Positions 1 through 10,582 of a stretch of DNA of 64,000 nucleotides are shown piece after piece. The notes beneath the pieces were generated by a model, which ran no database searches, had not been told where the DNA came from, and saw only the letters and a program-made list of their open reading frames with translations. The position numbers and the translations under genes are program-made. Origin of the DNA: Pleurodeles waltl (lineage: Eukaryota > Chordata > Amphibia > Caudata > Salamandridae); NCBI RefSeq assembly GCF_031143425.1, contig NC_090444.1, positions 1,349,994,323 through 1,350,058,322 on the forward strand, given 5' to 3'. The stretch's first letter is position 1, and each line of letters begins with the position of its first letter.

Positions 1-2261
1 GTGCTGCTGCTGGTGGGGGGAGGCTCCTGCCCATCCCCTGCAACCTCAGACGGCTGCACACCTATGGTTGGTGGTCGGGGCACCATCACAGTTCCTGCCC
101 CAGGCCCCTTGCTCTTCCTGCCTGCTGGTGCTGGCTCCTTAGCCTTCCTGGCAGCTGGAGCAGTCTCCTTTGTCTTTCTGGCAGCAGCTGGGGCAGGCTC
201 CTTTCCCTTCTTAACAGCAGCTGGGGCAGGCTCCTTTCCCTTCTTAGCAGCAGCTGGGGCAGGCTCCTTTCCCTTGGGGCTGCCTGGTTCAGGCTCCTTC
301 ACCCTCTGGACATGTGGCCTGGATCCTTTTCTGCCACGAGTGGGTGTGGTGATGACTGGGCCTGTGGACTGGGTGGCTGAGGTGCTTGGCTGGGTTCTTC
401 TCACCCTGGCCAGACGTGCAGGGCATGGGGGGGGAAGAGGTCAGTGGCGGATAGGAACAGTTTTTTAGGGACATTGGCATGGGGAGAGGGAGAAGGTTTG
501 GGAGTGGAGGAAGAGGGAGTGGTTGTTGGAGGTGTTTACTGGTTTTGGGTGCAGGTGCACGGGCTGGATGCTGTTGTGAGGTGGATGGCTGTTGGGTGTC
601 TAAGTGCTTGCATTTGTGTACCTTGGGTGGAGGGACAGACACAGTGGGAGAGCACACAGGGGACGTGTGCATGGATGTTGTGGAGGTCTGTCAGTGAGCA
701 GTGTGTTCTGCTTGGTGTGGTGGTGATGCTGGTAGTGGATGATGATGTAGTGCATGCAGGTGTGAGTGTGGACTGAACTGGGAGGGAGGTGGAGGAGGAG
801 GAGGAGGAGGGGGAGACAGTGGAAATAGTGGATGTTGGTATGTCTGCATCTGGATGGTGTTTGTGTGAATGCCTGTGGGATGAAATGTGGTGCTTGTGTT
901 TGCCTGTACCACTCTTGTGTGTTGTCTTGTGTGCATGCTTGTCAACCTGTGTGCTTGGGATAGGTTGGGGTTGAGGACAATGGGAATGGGAAGAGGAAGT
1001 TGGAGGGGGGAGGGTGGAAACAGGGACAATGGCTGCCATCAGAGAGGAGGCCAGAGCCTTGATCAATCTCTGTTGGGCCGCCAAGCCAGTGTGAATGCCC
1101 TCCAGGAATGCATTAGTCTGTTGAATCTGGGCTGCCAGTCCCCGGATGGCATTCACAATGGTTGACTGCCCTACAAAGATGGATCTCAGGAGGTCAATAG
1201 CCTCCTCACTCAGGGCAGCAGGGCTAACTGGGGCAGGGCCTGAGGTGCCTGGGGCAAAGGAGATGCCCACCCTCCTGGGTGAGCGGGCACAGGCAAGTCG
1301 ATGAGGGGCTGCCGGGAGGGCGGTGTTGGTATGGGGGTGGCGGATATACCTGTAGCTGGGGTGGTCACAGAGGTGCCCACCACCACCAGGGAGCTTCTAT
1401 CGGAGGAGGAATCTGTGTCAGAACTGTCCCCTCCAGACTCCTCCGTGGTGCTCCCCTCGCCCTCCGTCCCACTAGTGCCCTCAGCGTCAGTGGACTCTGG
1501 CTCCTGGGTGGGATGCAGCTCCCTCCGTCGCCGGTGCCTCTGCTCCTTTGCCTTATGATGCTAATGCACATAAGGACAGGATGCCAAAACAAAAAGGGGG
1601 GGGAGGGAGACAAAGGATACACTTGGTCAATTGCTGCACCAACACCACCGTTAGCGTACATAGCACGCTCACACACAGGGAACAGCCCTACGCCATATGC
1701 ATTGCACTACCAGTGATATTGCTAGCAACCAAGGCATGGGCACACACCGGCAAATGCAGCACACCTGGGACCCACGCAGCCCTCACCAGTAGTGGATGCC
1801 TCCGTGCCCTGTGTCTCAGGTCCTCCCACCATTTGTGACAGTGGGTGCTCCACCTGCCATAGACCCCCAGGGTCAACACCTCCTTGGCGATGGCATGTGA
1901 TATACCCTTCTTTTGATGGCCGCTGACCTGCAGAGGAAATACACACAGGAAAATAGTATTAGTCAGACTGTCCTGCCTGTTACACTTATAGCCCACCATA
2001 AACCTTCACATCACCATTTACACACACATGGCCTAGCACACAACCAATACGCCTCCCAGAGAACATCCACCCACCCCCCTTACACAAGGCCTTCACACAG
2101 ACCTCCATGCATTCAGGCCACATACATCGTGCCCACAGTGTACTCACCTGTTGGTCTGGAGACCCATACAGAAGTCCGTACTGGGGTAGGACTCCATACT
2201 CTAGTCTCTCCAACTCCTCCAAAGTGAAGGCTGGGGCCCTTTCTCCAGTCACACGGGCTAT
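1..2261 (-). pseudogene. Myb1 (Myb/SANT-like Harbinger accessory protein), copy A, decayed
   Basis: Three-exon gene read right to left. Exon 1 is 2,148-2,261, exon 2 starts at 1,927, and exon 3 runs from 1,560 past position 1. Exon 1 ends at a GTGAGT donor. The expected start codon is ATA instead of ATG (2,259-2,261), as judged against copies B and C. Exon 2 retains the Myb-like core (AIAKEV...WEDLR) but loses the second half of the exon. Exon 3 encodes the conserved helical stretch after FAPGTSGPAP (residues around LSEEAIDLLRS to LMAAIVPV, about 1,030-1,265), then a Ser/Thr/Pro-rich region. A tail at about 40-300 is built from KGKEPAPAA-type lysine/alanine/proline repeats not found in copies B or C. 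The family role (DNA binding and recruitment of the transposase) is inferred from the known Harbinger Myb-like partner. Confident as a pseudogene of the family. Confidence 0.75.
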
Positions 2262-2726
2262 GGTAGGTTCCAGACACAGGTCATAACAGCACATGCAGTG
2301 TAAGTCCTCTCCTGTTGAAGATCAGGTAGCAAGTGAGGGATGAGATACAAAATGGCGGTCACATCCACGGTGGTGCATATCATCACCGCCGGCGTAGTTC
2401 ACCATTGGCCACTTTATCCCATAGGGCCCAGTGTTAACCAATGAAGAGTTGCACAGCGGTTCCCGACCGCCTCCCGCAACGGTGCCCAACGTCAGCGGAA
2501 TTACCTCCCTTCACCTGTCCCTCCACAGTGGACAGACGGACTCCATTTCGAGGGGAGGGGGGGCAGGCTTTGGATATTTGCTGCGTCACTGGTGAAATTT
2601 GGACATACTGGACAACTCACACTTAGCCATTACAAGTTAACAGCATGCAAAGTTCTGTTGTAACCCCATTGTTCAGTTTGTGACAGGCTCTTCACTCTTT
2701 TGCCCCATAGACTGCTACCGCTGCGG
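2262..2726. promoter_or_regulatory. Divergent promoter region between Myb1 and transposase, copy A
   Basis: The spacer separates the start of Myb1 (minus) from the transposase (plus). It holds AAAATGGCGG at 2,349-2,358, which fits the YY1 core, and CCAAT-type sequences in both directions (ATTGGCC near 2,405 and AACCAATG near 2,435). The same motifs occur in the matching spacers of copies B and C. A splice acceptor (CCCCATAG) at about 2,710 precedes the transposase exon. Promoter function is inferred. Confidence 0.5.
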
Positions 2727-3041
2727 ATGAATAGGAGATGGAGACATACCCCTGTGTACAGACCCCAGGTGGACTAGGCAACAATGGAGGACAGGCACAT
2801 CATCCTCACCTTTAGACTTGACAGGGCCACAACCACAGAGCTGTGTGCCCAATTGGAGCCTGACCTGATATCTGCTATCCGTCACGCCACTGTGATCGCC
2901 CCTCTTGTGCAAGTTCTATCAGTGCTCCATTTCCTGGCAAGTGGTTCTTTCCAAGTGACAGTGGGCTTGGCAGTAGGAATGTCACAGCCAATGTTCTCAA
3001 TAGTGCTGACAAGAGTGTTCTCTGCCCTGATTAAACACCAC
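2711..3041 (+). pseudogene. HARBI1-like transposase, 5' fragment, copy A
   Basis: N-terminal fragment of a Harbinger DDE transposase. It matches copy C residue for residue over long stretches, for example MEDRHII, LCAQLEPDL, LVQVLSVLHFL and MSQPMF. The likely original start (ATG 2,727) is followed by an in-frame TAG at 2,775-2,777, with a second ATG at 2,784 in the same frame. Homology ends after a residue run FSALIK at about 3,041, before any of the catalytic acidic residues, because copy B lies there. The C-terminal tail of the same gene reappears at 8,011. Non-functional. Confidence 0.8.
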
Positions 3042-3059
3042 TCACAAAACCCTTCCTGG

Positions 3060-3413
3060 ATGTGTGTTGAGTGTAGGCCTAGCTATGTGTGACACAGTAG
3101 TAAATGAAGCCATGTGGGCCCCTGAAATGGCGGATGCCTGACCTCTAAAGTGGGACAATGGGATTGTGGGGTAACTGCGCTGGCGTTGCACACCATCGCG
3201 GTAGGCGGTTGTAGACCGCGGCGCAATGCGGCATTGGTTAACATTGGACCTTATGGGTCCCAGGAGCCAATGAACAGGTGCGCTGGCGGTGATGATGCGC
3301 ACCGCCGCGGACGTCACCGCCATTTTCTATCTGTTCAATCACTAGATACCTGACCTCCGACAGGAGAGGACCTACACTGCAAGTGCTGCTGTGACCTCGG
3401 TCTGGAAGCGACG
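3060..3413. promoter_or_regulatory. Divergent promoter region, copy B
   Basis: Homologous to the spacers at 2,262-2,726 and 56,427-56,865, in inverted orientation. It carries CCGCCATTTT at 3,317-3,326 (reverse of AAAATGGCGG, YY1-like) and CCAAT/ATTGG motifs near 3,234, 3,243 and 3,267. The region is CpG- and ACCGCC-rich. Only the Myb1 side still has a gene attached. Function is inferred from conservation among three copies. Confidence 0.5.
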
Positions 3414-6276
3414 ATGGCTGCTGCGTCTGGGGAAAGGGCCCCTGCCTTCACTTCACAGGAGTTGGAGAAACTGGTAGACGGGGTCCTCCCCCAGTACACG
3501 CTACCCTACGGTCCTCTAGACCAACAGGTTAGTACACAGGGAGCACGTTGTATGGGCTAGGCCTGGGTGGAGAGGGCTGGTTGTAAGAGGGAAGGGGGCA
3601 GAGTTCATAGAACATTAATGCATGTGAATGAATGGGCCACATGGCCAGAGTAGGGGGGGGGGCACTCCAACGACGGTGCAGTTGGTAATGACTGTTCCTC
3701 TTTCCTTGTGCATGTCATGTAGGTCAGCGCCCACCAGAAGAGGGACATTTGGCGTGCCATCGCCAAGGAGGTCTGGACCCTGGGGGCCCACCAGAGACGG
3801 GGCACCCACTGCCGTAAGAGATGGGAGGACATTCGCTGCTGCAGCAAGAAGACGGCGGAGGCTCAGCTGGGGATGGCCTCCCAACGTGGGAGGGGTGCCC
3901 GTCGCACCATGACCCCCCTGATGTTCCGGATCCTGGCGGTGGCCTACCCTGAGTTGGATGGGCGCTTGAGGGCATCACAGCAGACACAAGGGGGTGAGTA
4001 CAACATCATTCTGCGGACTTTGCGTGCAGTGGAGGTGTCTGGGTGGGGGAGGTGGGCTGTGGTTGTCCCTAGGCCAGGTCGAGTTCTGTAGGCAAGGCCC
4101 CTCCGTAATGTAGGCCATGTGGCACTCTACCCCACCTCAGCAGAGTGCCAAGTCGAGGTATAGTTGCCCCTGTGGCATCCATGTGCGCAGATGTCCACCA
4201 TTGCCATATAGGCCATATCCCAGAAATTGCATGTGCAGAGGGCAGGAGCACTGCGTAATGCAGGGGGCAGCTGCGTTTGTCTTGTCCGCCAACGGTAGCG
4301 GTATGCCATGCACTAAAACCCTCTTTCTTCTGTCTCCCCCCCTTTTTCTGCTCTCCCTGTCCTTTTGTACATCAGCATCAACAGGCGGAGGTACAGTGGC
4401 ACCGGAGCACGAGGGAGCTGCATCCCACATGGCCATGGAGGGCCACACCACGGACTCTGAATGCACCAGTGGGACGGAGGGCGAGGGGAGCTTCACGTCG
4501 GCAACCGGATCACCAAGCAGCAACACGGACTCGTTCGACGATGTGGGCTCCCTTGTGGTTGCGGCACCATCTGTGCCCCCCACCTTTACAGGTACAGCCG
4601 TCACCTCCCCTACCAGCACCGCCCTCCCAGCAGCCCCTCAGCGTTCGCACCGTGCCCGCTCACCCAGGAGGGTGGGCATCACCTTTGCCCCAGGCACCTC
4701 AGGCCCTGCCCCAGTCACCCCTGCTGCCCTCAGTGAGGAGGCCATTGACCTCCTCAGGTCACTCACTGTTGGGCAGTCTACCATTGTGAATGCCATCCAG
4801 GGTGTAGAACGAGAGTTGCAACACAGTAATGCATTCCTGGAGGGCATTCATTCTGGTCAGGCTGTCCTTCAGCTAACCCTGCAATCTTTGGCCTCAGCAC
4901 TGATGGCAGCCATTGTCCCTGTGTCTAGCCTCCCCCCTCCAACTTCCTCCATCCAGACCCAATCTCCTGTACCCCAGCCCATCCCAAGCACACCTACAGA
5001 CCAGCATGCACACAAGTCAACACACCCAAGTAGCTCAAGCAAACATAGGCACCACACACACCACAGGCACTCACGCAAGCCTCAGCCACATACAGACACA
5101 ACAACATCCACTGCCTCCACTGTGTCCCCCTCCTCCTCTTCTCCCTCCTCCCTCCCAGTCTCGTCTACACACACACCTGCATGCACCACATCTACAGGCA
5201 CCATGAATCGCACCAGGACACCCAGCACCACAAGCCGCTCACCTGCACTCACCACCTCCACTGCCATTTACACGTCCCCTGTGTCCTCTCCCAGTGTGTC
5301 TGTGACGCCCCCTCCCAAAGTACCCAAACGCCGGCAATCACTCACCCAACATCCATCCACCTCATGACAGCCTCCAGTACCTGCACCTGCACTGAAAACA
5401 GCTAAAGTGACACCTCCTACAACCACCTCCTCTTCCTCCACTCCCAGACCCCCTCCAGCTACCCATCCCAGTGTTCGTCAGAAACTGTCCCTCTGTAAAG
5501 TTGACCATTTTGCCCCCACCCCCCACCCAATTCATCAGTCCCGTCGTAGTGCCTCAGCCAAAAAGCCTCCAATGCCAGTGGTGCCTGTTCAAGGTTTTTG
5601 GAGTACACCGTCCACCAGGGCAGGCAGTAGGACCCGGAGCCAAGGCACTGGCAGCCCACCCCCTGTAAAGGCTCTAAAATTGGAGAGTGGACGATGGGAC
5701 CATGTTAAGACTCCTGGTGGGAAAACAACTGACATGGGTTCCAAGGGGATTGGAGAGTCAGCTGTGACTCCACCAAAGGTGGGGAAGGGCCAGAGGAAGT
5801 CTCCCCAGCCTGTGAGTGTCACGGCGGAGAAGTGCGCCATCATTTCCGGCAGTCGAGACACAACCGCCAGCACCGTCGTTACTGGTCAGGAGACCACCGC
5901 CAGAGTCACAGCCCAGGAGGGCCCAAGTATCGTCACTGGTCAGGAGACCACCGCCAGAGTCAGTGCCCAGGAGGGCCCAAGTATCGTCACTGGTCAGGAG
6001 ACCACCGCCAGAGTCACAGCCCAGGAGGGCCCAAGTATCGTCACTGGTCAGGAGACCACCGCCAGAGTCACAGCCCAGGAGGGCCCAAGTATCGTCACTG
6101 GTCAGGAGACCACCGCCGGAGTCAGTGCCCAGGAGGGCCCAAGTATCGTCACTGGTCAGGAGACCACCGCCGGAGTCAGTGCCCAGGAGGGCCCAAGTAT
6201 CGTCACTGGTCAGGAGACCACCGCCGGAGTCTGTGCCCTGGAGGGCCCCGGCTGCCACAGCCCCGCTGGGCAATGA
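3414..6276 (+). pseudogene. Myb1 (Myb/SANT-like Harbinger accessory protein), copy B, near-intact
   Basis: The best preserved Myb1. Exon 1 is 3,414-3,527 (38 codons, ATG in context GACGATGG), with a GTTAGT donor. Exon 2 is 3,723-3,993, with acceptor ATGTAG and donor GTGAGT. Exon 3 begins at 4,376 after acceptor TACATCAG. The reading phase is kept across both introns. Exons 1-2 form an N-terminal Myb/SANT-like domain of about 125 residues (FTSQELEKLV, IWRAIAKEVWTLG, CRKRWEDIR). Exon 3 gives an acidic Ser/Thr region, an RSPRRVG motif, the conserved helical block (LSEEAIDLLRS to LMAAIVPV) and a Pro/Ser/Thr-rich region. A basic tail of seven 18-residue repeats ends at TGA 6,274-6,276. One in-frame TGA at 5,365-5,367 interrupts it. 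The frame continues cleanly after that stop. The role as a DNA-binding partner of the transposase is inferred from the family. Confidence 0.8.
5878..6250 (+). repeat. 54-bp coding tandem repeat in Myb1 tail, copy B
   Basis: Seven head-to-tail units of 54 bp, each encoding 18 residues of the type VTGQETTARVTAQEGPSI. Units differ by few changes (R/G and T/S at fixed positions), and the last is degenerate. The repeat keeps the reading frame, as expected for an array that expanded while the gene was translated. Copies A and C have other sequences at this position. Confidence 0.9.
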
Positions 6277-6354
6277 TGAAACGTCATGCCACACACCAAT
6301 GTCCAGTGTAGAGAACGTCATGCCACACACCAATGTCCTTATCAGAACCGCCAT

Positions 6355-6690
6355 GTCGAAGCACCGCTGAACAGGGCAAAGACCGCCATGTCAAAGCACC
6401 GCTGAACAGGGCAAAGACCGCCATGGTGAAGACCGCTGAACAGGGCAAAGACCGCCATGTCAAAGCACCGCTGAACAGGGCAAAGACCGCCATGGCAAAG
6501 CACCGCTGAACAGGGCAAAGACCGCCAAGGCAAAGCACCGCTGAACAGGGCAAAGACCGCCATGTCAAAGCACCGCTGAACAGGGCAAAGACCACCATGG
6601 CAAAGCACCACTGAACAGGGCAAAGTCCGCCATGGCAAAGCACCGCTGAACAGTCCTGAACCGCCATGGCAAAACACCGCTGACAAGGGC
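6355..6690. repeat. 35-bp tandem repeat, copy B
   Basis: About nine copies of a 35-bp unit containing AAAGCACCGCTGAACAGGGC and AAGACCGCCATG. It lies just beyond the Myb1 stop, preceded at 6,270-6,340 by a doubled segment containing CGTCATGCCACACACCAATG. Non-coding by position. I see no comparable array in copy C. Confidence 0.85.
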
Positions 6691-6837
6691 AATGCACCGG
6701 GTAGGAATGAATGGACCGCCACATCAGGCATCCTTATCCCATGTGCAGCTTGGACAGTGACAGGACACGACCTTTCACGGGGAGACTCATCCAGTCTGGG
6801 CACCAGTCCCCCCCAAGACCAGTAGAGACCTGCATCA

Positions 6838-7150
6838 ACTTGAGAGACTGTGGCTTTGCACTCCCCAGGATGGCACAGTGGGCAAACCACCCACTGTATA
6901 GACTTGAGAGACTGTGGCTTAGCACTCCCCGGGATGGCACAGTAGGCAAACCATCCACTGTATAGACTTGAGAGACTGTGGCTTTGCACTCCCCAGGATG
7001 GCACAGTGGGCAAACCACCCACTGTAGAGACTTGAGAGACTGTGGCTTTGCACTCCCCAGGATGGCACAGTGGGCAAACCACCCACTGTATAGACTTGAG
7101 AGACTGTGGCTTAGCACTCCCCAGGATGGCATAAATGGGCATGGAGCCCC
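6838..7150. repeat. 64-bp tandem repeat, copy B
   Basis: Five copies of a unit of about 64 bp starting ACTTGAGAGACTGTGGCTTT and including CAGTGGGCAAACCACCCACT. The same unit occurs in inverted orientation in copy C at about 53,220-53,365 with only two to three copies. It is therefore a family-wide subterminal minisatellite with variable copy number. Confidence 0.88.
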
Positions 7151-7699
7151 GTCGTGGATCTGGCTTTGCAGTCATCCGGCTGAGGTGCCCCCCCTTCCCT
7201 TCCCCCTGAGGTGCCTGTAGTATTTCTATCTGATGCCCCGGCAGTGTTGTCTCCGATTGTGGTCAGGTATCGTTTGTGGGCCTCGCCCATGAATTTTTGG
7301 ACTGTTGGTGCACTGACATTGTTATGTACATATCTGCACTACTTCTCGTCTTGTATATAATTCGGACTGATTTTCAAATATATATCTGTATATTTTGTAT
7401 GACATATATATTGGCACATTACATTGTTTGACCGATTTTCGCTTTGTGTATTCATTCTTCCGGGGGGATTGTGGGTTGTTAATGTGATTTTTTGTGAATG
7501 CATTGGTTTGTATGTTGTAATATGCGAGGGTGGGGGTGGGTGTGTTTGGTGTGTGTCCCCCTAACTTTTGCCTCCCCCATGTCATAAGTGCAGTACTCAC
7601 CGTTGTCTGCGGCGCCTACGTAGCTGTTGCTCGTAGAGGAGCAGAAAGACAAGGGCAGGGAGTATTTGGAGTTCCGGCTCCATGGATTCCTCGTTCCTC

Positions 7700-8005
7700 G
7701 TGGGATATGTTCAGGTGAGCGTTTTCCCATAGCAAAAGCTGTTTCCGCCGTGTTTTTATCCACGGTGAATCCGCCCCGGAAAAGGTGGCGGATTGGCGGG
7801 TTGTAATACTGTGGGCGGTACATTGTCTCCCGCCTGTCTGTTGGCGGTGACCGCCGCGCTGCTTGTCTGTACCGCCGTGGCGGGCGAAGTGTTAAAGTGG
7901 CTGTCTTTGTTGGCGGTTTCCGCCAGGGTCATAATTCCCTTTTTTTGTCCTCCGGCCTGTTTGCGGTATTTCCGCTGCTTTAACACCATCCGCCAGGGTT
8001 GTAAT
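7700..8005 (-). repeat. Left subterminal region and terminal inverted repeat, copy B
   Basis: Reverse complement of the left end of copy C (52,363-52,680). It is dense in GGCGG/CCGCC motifs and small palindromes, ending CCGCCAGGGTTGTAATGA at about 8,005. The final bases of the terminal repeat (expected GGGCC) are replaced by CCCCC, so the tip of the element is lost at the junction with copy A. Between 7,150 and 7,700 the sequence is AT-richer and I see no gene. Confidence 0.75.
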
Positions 8006-8010
8006 GACCC

Positions 8011-8137
8011 CCCATGTGCCTTTTCTGCAGGAGGAGGAGGCTGGAGATGCCTGGGTAGCATCAGAGTACCCTGTGGACAGTGAGGATGAGGAGGCAGAGG
8101 ATGAGGTTGAGGACAACAGAACACCAGTCATCAGATA
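8011..8137 (+). pseudogene. HARBI1-like transposase, C-terminal fragment, copy A
   Basis: Encodes the acidic C-terminal tail of the transposase (PFLQEEE..., VDSEDEEAEDE..., DNR) up to a TAA near 8,137. It aligns with the last 45 or so residues of the copy C gene at 57,848-57,980. It is the 3' continuation of the gene broken at 3,041. The segment with the three catalytic residues is missing between the two fragments. Confidence 0.8.
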
Positions 8138-8633
8138 ATACTTCTAATGACACACAGGTAATACAGTGTTACTTCATATTTCAATTAGATTTTTTGGAAT
8201 TTCTGTGGCACTGGCATGCTGTCATTTCCCATTTCTATGCCCACTTACTGTACCCTTTGGCAATTCATTTATAGATGTTGGTAACCTCACATATGCTCCT
8301 GGTGTGATCACTGCAGCCAGCTACAGGTCATTAACCTATGCTCATTTTATGTCCAGTTGCATTGCAATGTTTGTACCTGTTTAAATGAATACATACTTGA
8401 AACATTTGACATACTCCAAACTTCTTTTTTTTCCAAGGGTGTATATTGAGGTGCTCAAATATTGAGGGGCAAGTGCAATGGGAGGACGTGATGATGGAGG
8501 AAAGGCCAGGGTATTGTTCCAGTCTGTTTGTAGCACAGGTGCTTTGTCCAAGGGGACATAGGAAGGGGAGCAATGGCAGTTCAAGGTGGACAGGGTGACA
8601 GGGTGGGACACAAGGGTGACAATCAGGAGAGTC

Positions 8634-10008
8634 TCATTTCCTGGCGGGGGTCTTGGCAAGTGTCTCTGGCTTCTGTCTGGTTCACAGGGAACGTGTTGCA
8701 GGGTGGTTCACCTTCTGCAGGGGGAGGGGTGCTGGTGGCCTGTTGGTCCTGTGGCGGAGCCTCCTGACCACTAGCGGCAGAGGAGGTGGAAGACTGTTCA
8801 GATGTCTGGCTGGTGGCAGGGGCCTGCTCTTGTGTGACTGCCTCCCTCATAATATTGGCCATGTCTACCAGCACCCCTGCAATGGAGACCAGGGTGGTGT
8901 TAAAGGCCTGGAAGTCCTCCCTGATCCCCTGGTACCGTCCCTCCTGCAGCCGCCTGTTCTCCTGCACATTGTCCAGGATCTGGCCCATCCCAGGATCTCT
9001 GCAAGTGCATCCTGGAGAGTCTGTTCCCTGGGCCTGCCCTCCCCCTGGCACAAAGCAGTCCTCCCAGTGTCCCTGGTGGCCTGTGCCTCTGTCCCCTGAA
9101 CCATGTGCCCACTGCCATTGACCCCAGGTCCCTGATTGTCTTGGTTATCAGGTGTGGCCTGGGTCCCTGTAGAGGTGGACACACTGCTGATTGACGTGTC
9201 CTGGGGACAAAGGTATGGGTACGCTGTCTGTTGCGGGACTGGATATTGCTGGCACCTCCTCTCCGCTGACATTGGCTGGGGTACCTGTGGTGATGTAAAT
9301 GATGTGTTATTGTTTCTGTGTCTGACATATTGTTTATCTGTGGCTTGCCCTCTTTGGTTGTATTTGTCCTGGCAGCTTTCACTTGTGTAGGCTGGTATAT
9401 GGTGGGACAGCTGATCCTCTCTAGTGTGCATGCTTTAGTGATAGGTGTCTGTGCAGGGCTGTGAGTGGTGTCCACACATTGCTATGGCATGCGTGGGCTT
9501 GGCTTTGGGATGAGTGAGATGTGATGGTGGGGTGTGTGGGAGGTGGTGGAGTGATGGGAGTGAGGGTGAGGGTGGGGGTATGTGATGGCAGGCAGGTAGG
9601 GGGGTAGTAGCAGTATAGAGTTGACTTACCAGAACCCAGTCCTCCTCCTACTCCGGCCAGGCCCTCAGGATGCATGATTGCCAAGACTTGCTCCTCCCAT
9701 GCTGTTAGTTGTGGGAGAGGAGGTGGGGGTCCACCGCCAGTCCTCTGTACAATGAGTTGGTGTCTTGCTGCAATGGAATGCACCTTCCCACGTAGGTCAT
9801 TCCACCTCTTCCTGATGTAATCACTAGATCTTGGGTGCTGTCCCACGGCGTTGACCCTGTCCACAATTGTCTGCCATAGCTCCATGTTCCTAGCTATCAA
9901 TATCTGCAGCACCTGTGCTCCAAATAGCTGTGGCTCTACCCTGATGATTTCCTCCACCATGACCCTTAGCTCCTCCTCTGTGAATCGGGGGTGTCTTTGT
10001 GGTGCCAT
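8634..10008 (-). pseudogene. Myb2 (second Myb/SANT-like Harbinger protein), copy A
   Basis: Two-exon gene. Exon 1 is 9,630-10,008: ATG at 10,006-10,008, 126 open codons, GTAAGT donor. It encodes a NAIF1-like Myb/SANT domain with RFTEEELRVMVEEI, VDRVNAVGQHPR and IRKRWNDLRGKV, then a polyproline linker and WEEQVLAIMHPEG. Exon 2 starts at 9,284 (acceptor ACCACAG) and encodes a Ser/Thr/Gln-rich region. It then encodes a helical block (around ILDNVQENRRLQEGRYQGIRE and FNTTLVSIAGVLVDMANIMRE) and a Pro/Ser tail ending near 8,634. Frame changes within exon 2 break it, while exon 1 is intact. Myb2 shares only its general plan with Myb1, not its sequence, so it is a distinct gene. The protein-protein role of the helical block is inferred. 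Confidence 0.75.
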
Positions 10009-10254
10009 GGGTGTTGTGTGAGGTGTGTAGGTGGGGCTGTGTGGGGTAATGTGTTGGGGTGTGTGATGTGGGGTACGTGGGTGGTGTATAAGTGTAAGTG
10101 GTGTGTGGCTCTGGTTTTGTCTGTGGTCTTGGTGTCTGTCTCGTGCCAATGGTTTGTAGTCATAAAGGGTTGTGGGTAATGTGGGTATGTGTTTTATTGT
10201 GGTGTGGGTGTGGTGTGTGTATGTGTGTAAGGTGCGTGTTATTTAAGTTGACCA

Positions 10255-10579
10255 ATGTAATGTTGTTTTGTATGTGGGTGATCATTGCTGAGAGCGGCGG
10301 GATGTACCGCCAATGGTTTACCGCCGTTGAATGTGCGCCGTGGTGATTTGTGGGTCATAATGTGGTGGGCGTTGTTCTGTTGTCGTAACGGTGTGGGTTT
10401 TGATACCGCCAGTTTATCACTGACCTTTCGTGTGGCGGAATTGTGTATGTGGCTGAATAGTGACGTATTGGTGTATGTGTGTCATAATATGGTGAACGGA
10501 TATTCGCCCCGCGGCAGTAAGTTGGCGACAGTCAGCGTGGCAGTAAGTGGGATTTACCGCCAACGTCATAATGAGGGCC
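10255..10579. repeat. Right subterminal region and terminal inverted repeat, copy A
   Basis: CCGCC/GGCGG-rich region with short palindromes, ending in the terminal repeat (reverse complement begins GGCCCTCATTATGACGTTGG). The matching region of copy C is 60,300-60,590. These dense motifs are plausible transposase or Myb binding sites, but this is inference. Confidence 0.75.
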
Positions 10580-10582
10580 TTA

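Larger units (their letters stand above)
1..3045 (+). mobile_element. Large PIF/Harbinger element, copy A, left part (runs off window)
   Basis: Left portion of a Harbinger DNA transposon whose other part is at 8,008-10,579. Strand is given as that of the transposase gene. Gene order matches the complete copy C at 52,363-60,590: Myb1 (minus), then transposase (plus). The left terminal repeat lies outside the window, since position 1 already falls in the Myb1 3' end. At about 3,045 homology to the transposase exon stops, and the sequence continues with the inverted upstream region of another copy (B). The exact breakpoint is approximate because the junction sequence is diverged. Confidence 0.8.
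3046..8007 (-). mobile_element. Large PIF/Harbinger element, copy B, inverted inside copy A
   Basis: This segment reads as the reverse of the left half of copy C: transposase upstream region (about 3,050-3,400), Myb1 (plus), 35-bp repeats, 64-bp repeats, and then the left subterminal region ending in the left terminal repeat at about 8,005. Its transposase body, Myb2 gene and right terminal repeat are missing. About 660 bp of copy A transposase (by comparison with copy C) are absent at the insertion site, so this is not a clean transposition product. An insertion followed by deletion, or a template-switch rearrangement, would explain it. Confidence 0.7.
8008..10579 (+). mobile_element. Large PIF/Harbinger element, copy A, right part
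   Basis: Transposase tail (plus), Myb2 (minus) and right terminal region, in the same order as copy C. The terminal repeat ends AATGAGGGCC at 10,579, followed by TTA at 10,580-10,582, the canonical Harbinger target duplication (TWA). The partner TTA would lie left of the window. Confidence 0.85.

Noticed and set aside
5758..6354. 198-codon minus-strand frame with GGGLLTSDDTWALLG repeats
   Set aside because: It is the shadow of the 54-bp repeats of Myb1 copy B, whose sense frame is joined in phase to exons with good splice sites.
5816..6370. Possible CRISPR-like array (regular 54-bp units)
   Set aside because: The units are contiguous with no unique spacers, and the setting is a eukaryotic transposon.
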